Part shown: positions 44,948-55,126 of the stretch, piece after piece
Layout: the number at the start of each line of letters is the position of its first letter
Numbering within the stretch: position 1 is the stretch's first letter
NCBI RefSeq assembly: GCF_947494875.1
Contig: NZ_CANLWM010000002.1
Location: 310,001 to 374,000, forward strand
Source: an uncultured Williamsia sp.
Lineage (GTDB): Bacteria; Actinomycetota; Actinomycetes; Mycobacteriales; Mycobacteriaceae
Direction: 5' to 3'
DNA: 64,000 nucleotides
Notes under the pieces: model-generated
Database searches by the model: none
Told to the model about the DNA's origin: nothing
The model's input: the letters and a program-made list of their open reading frames with translations, nothing else
Made by a program: the position numbers and the translations under genes

Positions 44948-46435
44948 TTACCGATCGGTGGCGTCGTTCCTGGGGAGGCGCCCGGCGGTGTCCGGTGCCG
45001 TCGTCGCGTCGCCCGCCACATCGGGTTCCCGGCCGCGCAGCCCGAACCACGCGATGACGCCACCCACGAGGGCGACGGCGGCGAGGATCGGCACCGCACG
45101 GCGGAAGGTGGTGTCGAAGGAGGCGTCGAGTGTTCCCGCGGCCGACGTGCCCGCCAGGAGGGGGATCGCCGCGACGGCCAACAGCCCGGCGGCCCGCGCG
45201 ACGGCGTTGTTCACACCGCTCGCCAGACCGGAGTGTGCGTCGTCGACGGCGGCGAGCACCGTGGACGTGAGGGGCGCGACCAGCGTCACCAACCCGACAC
45301 CCATCACCAGCGCGCCCGGCAGGACGTCGGTGAGGTAGTTCGCGTCGGGATCGATGCGCAGGAACAGGAAGAGTCCCGCGGCCAGGGCGCACGCCCCGAC
45401 GGTGAGCGGGATGCGGGGCCCGATCCGCGCGGCCAGCGCCGCCGACCGTGCCGACAGCAGCAGCATCAGGACCGTGACCGGGAGCAGCGCCGCCCCCGCC
45501 CACACCGCGGGATAGCCGGCGACGACCTGGAGTTGCAGTGCGGTGAGGAACAGGGTGCCCCCGATCGCGGCGTAGATCGCGAAGGTCATGACGTTCACCA
45601 CGGTGAAGACGCGGGAGGCGAACAGGTGCGGTGGCACCATCGGTTCGGGCGCGCGCCGCTCGGCGCGCACGAACACGAGGCCGGCGAAGAGACCGACGGC
45701 CGCCTCCAGGCCCACCTCGAGACCCGTGCCACCGTCGGCTGCGCGGATGAGCGCCACCGTGGTCGCGGCGAGGGCGACGATCGCCGCGCCCGCGCCGAGG
45801 GTGTCGAAACCGTGGTGCTGCTGCGTGTCCCGCGTCTCGGGCACGTGACGCACCGCGACGGCGATGCACGCGACCGCCACCGGGATGTTGACGAGGAACA
45901 CCCACCGCCACCCGGGCCCGTCGGCGAGCGCACCGCCGACGAACGGTCCGACGGCCGACGCGACTCCCCCGAGTCCCGACCACAGTCCGATCGCCCGCGC
46001 ACGGTCGGCGGGTCGCAGCGACGACTGGATCATCGCCAGAGATCCCGGTGTCAGCATGGCCCCGCCGATGCCCTGGACCGCCCGCGCGGCGATCAGCACC
46101 CCGATGCCGGGCGCCAGACCGCAGGCCAACGACGCGAGTGCGAACACCACGATCCCGGCGATGAACACACGACGACGTCCGAAGCGGTCGCCGAGCGAAC
46201 CACCCAACAGGACGAGCGCCGACAGCGTCGTCATGTAGGCGGTGACGGTCCACTGCAGCGATGCGAGACCGGCGTCGAAGTCGTCGGCGATGCGTGGCAG
46301 GGCGACGTTGACGACCGTCGAGTCCAGCATGACGATGGCCGACCCCAGCACGGCCGCGGCGACGACCCATCGCCCTTGCGCCGATGCGAGGGCCACGCCG
46401 GGGCCGGCCGGCTGCGACGGCGGTGCGGTGCTCAA
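44948..46435 (-). CDS. DHA2-family MFS drug exporter (EmrB/QacA type)
   Basis: A 495-residue protein with 14 predicted helices. VLGSAIVMLDSTVVNVALP is motif D1, GRRRVFIAGIVVFALAS the motif A loop, and SGLGGVASAVGPFVGG motif C, characteristic of proton-driven multidrug efflux. A TTG start at 46435 is inferred because it overlaps the moeZ stop (TTGA) and the frame has no earlier good start; a GTG a few codons later is an alternative. Substrates unknown. Confidence 0.87.
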   Translation of the reverse strand: MSTAPPSQPAGPGVALASAQGRWVVAAAVLGSAIVMLDSTVVNVALPRIADDFDAGLASLQWTVTAYMTTLSALVLLGGSLGDRFGRRRVFIAGIVVFALASLACGLAPGIGVLIAARAVQGIGGAMLTPGSLAMIQSSLRPADRARAIGLWSGLGGVASAVGPFVGGALADGPGWRWVFLVNIPVAVACIAVAVRHVPETRDTQQHHGFDTLGAGAAIVALAATTVALIRAADGGTGLEVGLEAAVGLFAGLVFVRAERRAPEPMVPPHLFASRVFTVVNVMTFAIYAAIGGTLFLTALQLQVVAGYPAVWAGAALLPVTVLMLLLSARSAALAARIGPRIPLTVGACALAAGLFLFLRIDPDANYLTDVLPGALVMGVGLVTLVAPLTSTVLAAVDDAHSGLASGVNNAVARAAGLLAVAAIPLLAGTSAAGTLDASFDTTFRRAVPILAAVALVGGVIAWFGLRGREPDVAGDATTAPDTAGRLPRNDATDR

Positions 46436-47601
46436 TAGACGGGCAGCGACGGGTCGACCTGACGGGTCCACGCGGCGATGCCGCCGTCGAGGTGGCGGAC
46501 GTCGGTGAAGCCCGCCTCGCGCAGTGCGCGCAGCGCCCGCGCCGACCGGATGCCGGTCTTGCAGTAGAGGACCGTGGGGCGGTTCCGCGGGACGCGCTCG
46601 ATCCCGGGGCCGGACTCGATGTCGCCCAACGGGATCAGCGTGGCACCGTCGATGTGCGCGATGTCCCACTCGATCGGCTCACGGACATCCACCAGGACGG
46701 GCGGCTCGGGCGCGGCGAGTCGGTCACGCAGGGCGGACGGCGACAGCGTGTCCGGCTCGGCCGTCGGCTCCGGCGGGGTGGTCCCGCAGAACGCCTCGTA
46801 ATCGACCAGTGCGGTGATCGGTGCCGCGGACGGGTCCTTGCGGACCTCGACGCTGCGGAACGACATCCGCAGGGCGTCGAAGAGCAGCACCCGGCCGAGC
46901 AGCGGGTCACCGGTCCCGGTGACGAGCTTGACCGCCTCGGTCGCCATCACCGAACCGACTGTCCCGCACAGCATCCCGAGCACCCCACCCTCGGCGCACG
47001 ACGGCACCGATCCCGCGGGCGGGGCCTGCGGGTACAGGTCGCGGTAGTTCAGTCCACGCCCGTCGGGCGCGTCGTCCCAGAACACCGAGACCTGGCCTTC
47101 GAACCGGTAGATGGACCCCCAGACGTAGGGCACACCCGCCAGCACGGCGGCGTCGTTGACGAGGTAGCGCGTGGCGAAGTTGTCGGTGCCGTCGACGACG
47201 AGGTCGTAGCGCCGGAACAGGTCGACGGCGTTGTCGACGGTGAGGGCGTGGTCGTGGAGGTCGACGGTGACGTACGGGTTGGTCTCCGCGATCGCGTCGC
47301 GGGCGCTGGCCCCCTTGGACCGTCCGATGTCCGACTGGCCGTGGATGATCTGGCGCTGCAGGTTCGACTCCTCGACGACGTCGAACTCGACGATGCCCAG
47401 GGTCCCGACGCCTGCCGCGGCCAGGTACAGCAACACCGGCGACCCGAGACCACCCGCGCCGATCACCAGGACCCGCGCCGCCTTCAGCCGACGCTGCCCC
47501 TCCGGTCCGATGTCCGGCAGGACGAGATGGCGGCTGTACCGGGCGACCTCGTCGCGCGCGAGCGGCGGCGCCGGGTCCACGAGCGGTGGGAGGGCTGTCA
47601 C
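46432..47601 (-). CDS. moeZ: MoeZ: E1-like adenylyltransferase/sulfurtransferase
   Basis: A 389-residue fusion. The N-terminal ThiF/MoeB domain has VIGAGGLGSPVLLYLA and DGTDNFATRYLVNDA. Its zinc site is partly replaced: CAEGGVLGMLC has Cys pairs. The C-terminal rhodanese domain has its active Cys347 in LYCKTGIRSA. MoeZ adenylates and sulfurylates small carrier proteins in molybdopterin, cysteine (CysO) and other sulfur pathways in mycobacteria. ATG at 47601. Confidence 0.9.
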   Translation of the reverse strand: MTALPPLVDPAPPLARDEVARYSRHLVLPDIGPEGQRRLKAARVLVIGAGGLGSPVLLYLAAAGVGTLGIVEFDVVEESNLQRQIIHGQSDIGRSKGASARDAIAETNPYVTVDLHDHALTVDNAVDLFRRYDLVVDGTDNFATRYLVNDAAVLAGVPYVWGSIYRFEGQVSVFWDDAPDGRGLNYRDLYPQAPPAGSVPSCAEGGVLGMLCGTVGSVMATEAVKLVTGTGDPLLGRVLLFDALRMSFRSVEVRKDPSAAPITALVDYEAFCGTTPPEPTAEPDTLSPSALRDRLAAPEPPVLVDVREPIEWDIAHIDGATLIPLGDIESGPGIERVPRNRPTVLYCKTGIRSARALRALREAGFTDVRHLDGGIAAWTRQVDPSLPVY

Positions 47602-47634
47602 CGGTCCAGGGTAGGCCTGTGACGTCGCTGAACC

Positions 47635-48846
47635 TCAGGCCTGGGGGAACGGCCAGGGATTGGCGCGGCAGGTGAGGTCACGGTCGGCGCGCATGTCGGG
47701 GTCGAGGGCCATGATCTGGCTGTTCGAGACACCGAACGTCTGCTGCATCATGATCGGCGCCAACGCGCCCTGCCTGCCACACGGCTCGTGCTGCTCGTAG
47801 CCGATGGCGTGGCCGACCTCGTGGTTGATCAGGTACTGCCGGTAGAGCAGGTCGTCGCCCTGGTAGGACACCGCACCCCGGACCCACCGCGCCTCGTTCA
47901 CGGTGACGCGGCCCTCGGGTGGGTAGTAGCAGGACGATTCGAGCTTGATCTGGTAGCCGCACAGTTCACGGGTGGTGTTCGTCGACGTCAGGGACACACG
48001 GAAGTCGGGGTTGCCGCCGTCGACGCGGCGGAACGCCACCGCTCCCCCGCCGATCCAGCTGCGCGGGTTGGACAGGGTCGCGTCGACGAGCTTCCCGAAC
48101 GCGCTGTCGCTGCCGTAGTCCGCGGGGTTCAGGCCGTTCTCGACCTCGACGGAGTAGGTGTACGTTCGGCTCGCGCGGGGATTGCCGACGACGCCGGTGG
48201 TCCCCTGCACCGTCCGCCACGACTTCGCGCCGTCGGTGGTGAACGGGCCACCGTCGGGGAGCTGACCCGCGGGCAGGCTCGACGCGGCGATCGACCCGCT
48301 CGGCGCGCCGATCGCCGTGGTCTCGGAGTTGACCGCGGTGTTGCGCGTCTCCGACGGGGTCGTCGCCGGCTGCGCGGAACTCGACGACCCGTCGTCGGTG
48401 ATCGTCACGACGAGCAGCACCACGGTGAGGACGACCAACACGGGGATCGCGTACGCCCGCCACCCGTAGGTGCTGACGAACCGGCCCAGCGCGCTCTGCT
48501 TCTTGCGCGGCGGTCGGGGCCCGCGGCGACCGCGGGTGTCCACCCCGGTGGGGTCCCAGTGCGCGCGCAGCGGCTGGTCGTCGCGGGGACGATCGGGGCG
48601 CGGCGGCGTCGCACCGGACGGCAGTGCCTGCGGCGGGGGAAACGCCGGGCCCTCGGGGCGCGGCGGTCGACCGGAGGGCATGGGACCCGACGGGTGGCCC
48701 GGCCCGACACCGGGTGGGGGTCCGCCGGGACCGGGCGGGCCGCCGGGCGTGGGGTAGCCACCGCGGGGCGCCGACGGACCCTGCGGACCGGGCGCCGTCG
48801 GGGTGCGGGGACGTCCACCGCCGCCGGTGCTCACGTCGGCCACCAT
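47635..48846 (-). CDS. DUF3152 membrane-anchored putative zinc protease (Rv3207c-like)
   Basis: A 403-residue type II membrane protein. About 150 Pro/Gly/Arg-rich cytoplasmic residues precede one helix (YAIPVLVVLTVVLLVVTITD); the external DUF3152 domain follows. The domain contains HEVGHAIGYEQH (342-353): HExxH with Gly at the eighth position, but the third His comes one residue later than in true metzincins. CRANPWPFPQA ends it. The likely role is an exported metalloprotease, unproven. Start ATG at 48846; 32 bases after the moeZ start on the same strand. Confidence 0.8.
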   Translation of the reverse strand: MVADVSTGGGGRPRTPTAPGPQGPSAPRGGYPTPGGPPGPGGPPPGVGPGHPSGPMPSGRPPRPEGPAFPPPQALPSGATPPRPDRPRDDQPLRAHWDPTGVDTRGRRGPRPPRKKQSALGRFVSTYGWRAYAIPVLVVLTVVLLVVTITDDGSSSSAQPATTPSETRNTAVNSETTAIGAPSGSIAASSLPAGQLPDGGPFTTDGAKSWRTVQGTTGVVGNPRASRTYTYSVEVENGLNPADYGSDSAFGKLVDATLSNPRSWIGGGAVAFRRVDGGNPDFRVSLTSTNTTRELCGYQIKLESSCYYPPEGRVTVNEARWVRGAVSYQGDDLLYRQYLINHEVGHAIGYEQHEPCGRQGALAPIMMQQTFGVSNSQIMALDPDMRADRDLTCRANPWPFPQA

Positions 48847-48898
48847 CTCACACGTGCGGTGGGCGCTCGGGGACCCTCGCCGGGGGCGTCGGACGACG

Positions 48899-49885
48899 TC
48901 AGCGGGTGGTCGACCCGGCCGCGGCCCCGACGTGACGCGCGATCTCGCGGGCCGTCTCCACCGGGATCTCCATCTGACAGACGTGGCCGACCGCACCGAA
49001 CATCACGAGTCGGGAGTCCGGGATCGCGCGGACCAGCCGCGGTGCGATCGCGGAGCTGACGAGCTTGTCGCGGCCGCCCCAGATCACCAGCGTCGGCGAC
49101 GCGATCGCGGTGGCGGCCTGCCAGTGGGTTCGGCCCGACATCCACACCCAGCTGGTGACCAGCGACGTCAGCGTCCGCGACAGGGCCACCGGCGCCCACG
49201 GCAGACCGGCGCGGGCGATCGCGTGCTCGACGGCCTGCGCGGTACGGACCGGTCCGAGGCGTGACGGGTCGACCATGATCTCGCGCAGTGTCTGCGCGAC
49301 CTGACGCTCCGGGTGCGAGCGTCCGAGGTAGCCGAACACCGCCGGGCCGACCCGCGGGACCTGCGCGAGCGTCAGCGGCACGAAGCTGAGTCGTCGGATG
49401 CGCGGGCGCAGGTCGGGGAAGGCCGGCGAGATCAGCGTCAGCGTCGTCACGAGGTCCGGGCGTGCCGCGGCGACCCGCGCGACGATCGCGCCGCCCAGGG
49501 AGTTGCCGACGAGGTGCGCGCCGCCGAGGTGGTCGAGGACGGCGATCACCGACTCGACCATCGCCGTGAGTGAGTAGTCGTCGCGGGCGGGTGGATCGGA
49601 GAACCCGAACCCCGGCAGGTCCATCGCGTGGCCGTCGAGGATGGGCGCGAGGACCTCACCGAGATCGGTCCAGTTCAGCGACGAGCCACCCAGACCGTGG
49701 ACGTACAACGCCCGCTGCGGCGGCGGTTCGACTCCTGCCGCCCGGGGCACGCGACGGAGGAAGACACCGCGACCGTCGATCTCGACACGGCTACCCGGCC
49801 ACAGCGGACTGGTGCGGTCGAGCGGGGCGAGGCGGTCGGCGGGAGACGTCGTCGAGGCCGTCGCTTCGGCCCGGGGTGTCGACAC
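48899..49885 (-). CDS. Alpha/beta hydrolase
   Basis: A 328-residue hydrolase. HGLGGSSLNW is the oxyanion loop, the nucleophile Ser is in HLVGNSLGGAIVA, DLPGFGFSDPP follows strand 4, and WGGRDKLV plus GAVGHVCQME supply Asp and His. GTG start at 49885. It is divergent from the TetR gene by 47 bases, so the TetR may regulate it. The substrate is unclear; helical cap residues suggest a small acyl ester or epoxide-like substrate. Confidence 0.82.
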   Translation of the reverse strand: MSTPRAEATASTTSPADRLAPLDRTSPLWPGSRVEIDGRGVFLRRVPRAAGVEPPPQRALYVHGLGGSSLNWTDLGEVLAPILDGHAMDLPGFGFSDPPARDDYSLTAMVESVIAVLDHLGGAHLVGNSLGGAIVARVAAARPDLVTTLTLISPAFPDLRPRIRRLSFVPLTLAQVPRVGPAVFGYLGRSHPERQVAQTLREIMVDPSRLGPVRTAQAVEHAIARAGLPWAPVALSRTLTSLVTSWVWMSGRTHWQAATAIASPTLVIWGGRDKLVSSAIAPRLVRAIPDSRLVMFGAVGHVCQMEIPVETAREIARHVGAAAGSTTR

Positions 49886-49923
49886 CGGTCCAGCATGCCT
49901 CACCCCCGCGCAGGTCCGAGTAG

Positions 49924-50592
<669 letters not shown>

Positions 50593-50619
50593 CCCCCGTC
50601 AGGAGGGGCCGGGCGTCGG

Positions 50620-50853
50620 TCAGGCGGCGCCGAAGCCGACGCGCGGACGCTCGGCCGAACCGACCTCGACGTAGGCGATCTTCGTGACCGGGATGAGGAA
50701 CCGGGCGCCCTTGTCGTCGGTGAGACGCAGAAGTTGCTCCTTGCCGGAGAGGGCGGCCTCGACGGCGGCGTGCACGTCGTCGCTCGTCTGATCGGTCTGC
50801 ACGAGCACCTCTCGCGAGCTGTCCGAGATACCGATCTTCACGTCCACCGCCAC
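50620..50853 (-). CDS. DUF3107 small conserved protein (TB9.4-like)
   Basis: A 77-residue protein conserved across actinomycetes: VAVDVKIGISDSSREVLV, then AALSGKEQLLRLTDDKGA and YVEVGSAERPRVGFG. GTG start at 50853 with a strong GGAGGAGG. No known function. It converges on the TetR gene. Confidence 0.86.
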   Translation of the reverse strand: MAVDVKIGISDSSREVLVQTDQTSDDVHAAVEAALSGKEQLLRLTDDKGARFLIPVTKIAYVEVGSAERPRVGFGAA

Positions 50854-50977
50854 GGTCGTCCTCCTCCATGCGTCACCCGATTGGGTTCGATCCCTCAGGG
50901 CTGTCAGCCCAAGGCTAGTGGAGCAGGACGGCCCGGACCCACGGGCTTCCGCTGTGGGCGTACCGCCGCGCGCGGCG

Positions 50978-51733
50978 TCAGCCGAGGTCGAGGTCGCGCA
51001 TGCGCGCGGCGTGACGCTCCTGGATGGACTCGAAGAACGCCGAGACGCGCCCGAGGTCGGCGGCCTCGCTGAAGAGGACGTCGGTGAGCGCCTCCTCGGA
51101 GGCCAGCACGTGTTGCGCCTGGGTGATCGCCTCGCCCAGCAGGCGTCGACCCCACAACCGCAGCGGTGAGGTGAGGTCCGGGTCGGCCGCGACCGCCGCA
51201 CGCACCTGATCGCACGCGAACTCGGAGTGCCCGGTCTCGGACATCACCTTCTGCACGATCGCCTCGGCCTCGGCGGGCAGGGTGTGGGCGACCTCGAGGT
51301 AGAAGTCGGCGGCCAGCCCGTCGCCGATGTAGGCCTTCACCATCGACTCGAGCCACGTGTTGGGCGTGGTCGACCCGTGGTAGCGGTCGAGCACGGGCGC
51401 GTAGTGCGCGACCGTGTCGCCGATGTCGTGGCCGCGGCGGGTCAGTTCCTCGGCCAGGATCTCGAAGTGGACCATCTCCGCGCCGGCCATCTGCGCCATC
51501 GCGACCCGTCCGCGCAGGTCCGGGGCCATCTCGGCCTCCGCGGTCAGCCGGTAGAACGCCGCGATCTCACCCGCGAGCAGCACCCCGAAGAGCGCGCTGA
51601 CGCCGGGGTGGTCGTCGGGCAGGGGCCGCGTCTCCCCGCGCGGACGGACGTGCGGGGCGATGGAGGCCGACGATCCGGGGAGCACCTCGGCGGGTGGCGA
51701 CTGCGGGTCCTGTCCGTGGCTCGAGGCGGGCAT
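50978..51733 (-). CDS. Ferritin-like di-iron domain protein (MiaE-like, Rv3210c-like)
   Basis: A 251-residue all-helical protein. LLAGEIAAFYRL, EMVHFEILAEEL, and GLAADFYLEVAHTLP with the later SETGHSEFACDQV carry the Glu and His spaced as in MiaE/ferritin-like oxygenases. Members hydroxylate tRNA or act in electron transfer; substrate unknown. ATG at 51733; 161 bases from the divergent rhlE start. Confidence 0.82.
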   Translation of the reverse strand: MPASSHGQDPQSPPAEVLPGSSASIAPHVRPRGETRPLPDDHPGVSALFGVLLAGEIAAFYRLTAEAEMAPDLRGRVAMAQMAGAEMVHFEILAEELTRRGHDIGDTVAHYAPVLDRYHGSTTPNTWLESMVKAYIGDGLAADFYLEVAHTLPAEAEAIVQKVMSETGHSEFACDQVRAAVAADPDLTSPLRLWGRRLLGEAITQAQHVLASEEALTDVLFSEAADLGRVSAFFESIQERHAARMRDLDLG

Positions 51734-51894
51734 GCGGCGATCGTAGGCGACCCCCCGAGGGGGCGCGCCGGACCCGTCCACGCTGCGTCGATGCGGCGTC
51801 CCCGCAGCCAGGACGTACACTCGCGGGGACGGTCGCCGCTGCGACCGGCGACACGAGACCCGCGTCCGCGTCGCCGCGGCGGAACCCGATCGTC

Positions 51895-53739
51895 ATGACA
51901 GATGCGCGCGTACCGCGTCCGTCGACGCCTCCGCGGCAGCCGCGATCGACCGGCCCGTCGCAGGCGAGACGCCGACGCCGAAGCTTCCGCGGGCGGCTCC
52001 CGCCCCCTCGAGAACGCCACCGAACCCGGGTACGCGCAGACGCGACACCGGAAGGCACCGACATCAGTACCGACAACATCAGCACCGCCGACGAGACCAC
52101 GGACACCGACGGCACCACCATCGTCACCGGCGAGTCCCCGATCGACCCGGACGTCCCCCAGACGACGATCGTCGACACCGACACCCACGTCGCCCCGACC
52201 TTCGCCGAGCTGGGCGTCAGCGACGAGATCGTCGCCGCGCTCGAGGCCGACGGCAAGACCCACACCTTCGCGATCCAGGAGCTCACCCTCCCGCTCGCCC
52301 TCGCCGGCGACGACCTCATCGGCCAGGCCCGCACCGGCATGGGCAAGACCTTCGGGTTCGGCGTCCCGCTGCTGCACCGCATCACGCAGGTGAAGCCCGG
52401 CAGCGACGGCCCGCTGCGTCCGCTCGACGGCACCCCGCGTGCCCTCGTCATCGTCCCGACCCGCGAGCTGTGCCTGCAGGTCACCGGCGACCTGCAGGTC
52501 GCGGGCAAAGGCATCGAGGTCGACCCGCAGCCCAACCCGAAGCGCAAGCTCTCGATCGTCTCGATCTACGGCGGACGTCCCTACGAGTCGCAGATCGCCG
52601 AGCTGCAGGCCGGCGCCGACGTCGTCGTCGGCACGCCCGGCCGACTCCTCGACCTCGCCCAGCAGGGCCATCTGATCCTGGGCAAGGTCCAGATCCTCGT
52701 CCTCGACGAGGCCGACGAGATGCTCGACCTCGGCTTCCTGCCCGACATCGAGCGCATCATGCGGGCCCTGCCCGACCAGCGTCAGACGATGCTGTTCTCG
52801 GCCACCATGCCCGGCCCGATCGTCACGCTGGCGCGGACCTTCCTGAACCGGCCCACCCACATCCGGGCCGAGCACGCGGGTGACTCCGCCGTGCACGACC
52901 GCACCAAGCAGCACGCCTACCGCGCGCACGCGCTGGACAAGGCCGAGCTGGTGGCGCGGGTCCTGCAGGCCGAGGGCCGTGGCGCGACCATGATCTTCAC
53001 CCGCACCAAGCGGACCGCGCAGAAGGTCGCCGACGACCTCGCCGAGCGCGGGTTCAAGGTGGGTGCCGTGCACGGCGACCTCGGTCAGGTCGCTCGCGAG
53101 AAGGCCCTCGGACGCTTCCGCGACGGGTCGATCGACGTCATCGTCGCCACCGACGTCGCCGCCCGCGGCATCGACATCGACGACGTCACCCACGTCATCA
53201 ACTACCAGTGCCCCGAGGACGACAAGGCGTACGTGCACCGGATCGGTCGTACCGGCCGTGCGGGTCGCACCGGCATCGCCGTGACCCTCGTCGACTGGGA
53301 CGAGCTGCACAAGTGGAAGCTCATCAACGACGCCCTCGACCTCGGCATCCCGGAGCCGGTGGAGACCTACTCCTCGTCGGAGCACCTCCGCTCGGACCTG
53401 TCCATCCCGGAGTCGGCCACCGGTCGCATCGCCCCGCCCGCGCCGAAGGAGCGGGAGGGCACCTCCGACGGCGGCCGTCGCGAGCAGCGCGCGCCGCGCG
53501 CCAACCGTGAGCGTCGACGCACCCGCGGCGCACGCTCCGCGGACGACGGCGCGCCCGCCGCGAAGGCCCCGAAGGCCCCCACGTCGGAGACGTCGTCGGA
53601 CAGCTCGGGTCCCGACTCCGCACAGAGCGACGGCGACGGGTCGTCCCGTCCGCGGCGGCGGCGTCGTCGCGGCCGTGGACGCGGCGCGTCGGCGGAGGGC
53701 TCGACGTCGTCGCAGGCCACCGCCTCGTCCGACCAGTGA
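51895..53739 (+). CDS. DEAD-box RNA helicase (RhlE-like)
   Basis: About 614 residues. The core begins PTFAELGVSDEIVAAL (near residue 99). The Q motif is FAIQELTLPLAL, motif I ARTGMGKT, motif II VLDEADEMLDLGF, motif III SATMPG, and motif VI HRIGRTGRAGRTG. The C-terminus is basic and disordered (RRRRRRGRGRGA), for RNA binding. The orthologue Rv3211 is shorter at the N-terminus; the first 55-65 residues here are Arg/Pro-rich with poor third-position GC, so the start may be downstream near 52060. Confidence 0.85.
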   Translation: MTDARVPRPSTPPRQPRSTGPSQARRRRRSFRGRLPPPRERHRTRVRADATPEGTDISTDNISTADETTDTDGTTIVTGESPIDPDVPQTTIVDTDTHVAPTFAELGVSDEIVAALEADGKTHTFAIQELTLPLALAGDDLIGQARTGMGKTFGFGVPLLHRITQVKPGSDGPLRPLDGTPRALVIVPTRELCLQVTGDLQVAGKGIEVDPQPNPKRKLSIVSIYGGRPYESQIAELQAGADVVVGTPGRLLDLAQQGHLILGKVQILVLDEADEMLDLGFLPDIERIMRALPDQRQTMLFSATMPGPIVTLARTFLNRPTHIRAEHAGDSAVHDRTKQHAYRAHALDKAELVARVLQAEGRGATMIFTRTKRTAQKVADDLAERGFKVGAVHGDLGQVAREKALGRFRDGSIDVIVATDVAARGIDIDDVTHVINYQCPEDDKAYVHRIGRTGRAGRTGIAVTLVDWDELHKWKLINDALDLGIPEPVETYSSSEHLRSDLSIPESATGRIAPPAPKEREGTSDGGRREQRAPRANRERRRTRGARSADDGAPAAKAPKAPTSETSSDSSGPDSAQSDGDGSSRPRRRRRRGRGRGASAEGSTSSQATASSDQ

Positions 53740-53772
53740 TCCGCTGACCCACCTCAGGGGGACCGCTCACCG

Positions 53773-55089
53773 ATGAGCCCGACGATGACCCGGCCGTCGG
53801 GGTCGAAGCGCCGGATCCGTCCGGAACGCCGGACTCGCACGGACCTGATCGTCTCGGCGGTCGTCGTCGTCGTCGTGGTCGTCATCGGGGCGGTCGTCTG
53901 GTGGGTCAGCCCGTCCCGGCACACCGAGGTGGACTCGGCGCCGGTCGCGCTGCAGCCCCTCGCCGAGGCCACCGCGGCGCCCGCGACCCTGGTCCCCGGG
54001 TGGACGGCGCCGTCGCCCGTCACGCCGATGCCCGTCGTGACCGAGTCCGCCGTCGTCACCGCCGACGGCGGGTCCGTCGTCGCGCACGACCCCGACGACG
54101 GGTCTGTTCTGTGGAGCTACCGCCGGAACCTGCCGCTGTGCGGCGTGATCGCGGCGTACCCGTCGGCACCGCGGGTGGTCGCGGCCTACCGCAACAGCCG
54201 CGGCTGCGGTGAGGTGACCGCGTTGCGCGCCGACGACGGCCGACGCTCGGCGAGCCGCAGCAGCGACGCCGACGAGCAGATCTCGCTGTCCACAGCGTCG
54301 GACTACGTCGTCGCGCAGGGCGACAGTCGCCTCGAGTCGTGGGGATCGTCGCTTGTCCGCGGCGTCGAGTACGGGCGGGTGTCCGCGCCGGTGCAGCCGA
54401 ACACGCAGCCGCGATCCGGGTGCCGCCTCCAGTCGAGCGCCACCGGCGCCGACGACATCGCGGTCGTCGAGCAGTGCCCGGACGAGAGCGGCTACCGCCT
54501 CACCGTGATCGCCGCGTCGCAGGACAAGGACGGCAAGGTCACCCAGCTCGGCTCGCGCCTCATCACCGACGGCACCGCCGGGCCTGTCCCACGGGTGGTC
54601 GCCGTGTCCTCGGGGGCCGTCGCCGTCTACCGCGGCGGCTCTCCCACCGCGACGACCGGCGGGCCACCGGCGACCGGCCCGGAGATCCGCGTCTACGGCA
54701 CCGACGCCACGCTGCGCAGCACCCACGAGGTGCTCGGCGCGACGGACATCCCGCCCAACTCGATCCCGGTGCGCTCGACGAGCAGTGACGGGCAGGTCGC
54801 GCTGACCGTGTTCACCGGCAGCGCGACCGTGGTCCTGGACCCGACCGCCCTGACGCCGCGCTATCAGATCCCGGGCACCCTCGGCCCCGCTGTCCTCATG
54901 GGCTCCGACCTCGTCGTGCCGGGCCCGTCGGGGATCACCGTCGTCGACCCGGCCACCGGCGAGCAACGGCGGACGATCACCGTGTCCCGCCCGGGCTACA
55001 CCGGCGGGACGGTCGGCCTGACACCGATCGGCACGAACATCGCCGCCGAGTACGACGGCGTCGTGCACATGCTCCGCGGCTCGAACTGA
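53773..55089 (+). CDS. Membrane-anchored PQQ-like beta-propeller protein (Rv3212-like)
   Basis: A 438-residue protein with a short cytoplasmic tail, one membrane helix (VSAVVVVVVVVIGAVVWWV), and an exported beta-propeller-like domain. Repeated blocks VVTADGGSVVAHDPDDGSV and ITVVDPATGEQRRT are PQQ-propeller strands. Cysteines in NLPLCGVI, SRGCGEV, SGCRLQ and EQCPDE may pair outside. ATG at 53773. 33 bases from rhlE, probably co-transcribed. Confidence 0.84.
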   Translation: MSPTMTRPSGSKRRIRPERRTRTDLIVSAVVVVVVVVIGAVVWWVSPSRHTEVDSAPVALQPLAEATAAPATLVPGWTAPSPVTPMPVVTESAVVTADGGSVVAHDPDDGSVLWSYRRNLPLCGVIAAYPSAPRVVAAYRNSRGCGEVTALRADDGRRSASRSSDADEQISLSTASDYVVAQGDSRLESWGSSLVRGVEYGRVSAPVQPNTQPRSGCRLQSSATGADDIAVVEQCPDESGYRLTVIAASQDKDGKVTQLGSRLITDGTAGPVPRVVAVSSGAVAVYRGGSPTATTGGPPATGPEIRVYGTDATLRSTHEVLGATDIPPNSIPVRSTSSDGQVALTVFTGSATVVLDPTALTPRYQIPGTLGPAVLMGSDLVVPGPSGITVVDPATGEQRRTITVSRPGYTGGTVGLTPIGTNIAAEYDGVVHMLRGSN

Positions 55090-55126
55090 GTCGCGCGGCC
55101 CCTCGACGCGTGCCGGTGAGGTCGGT

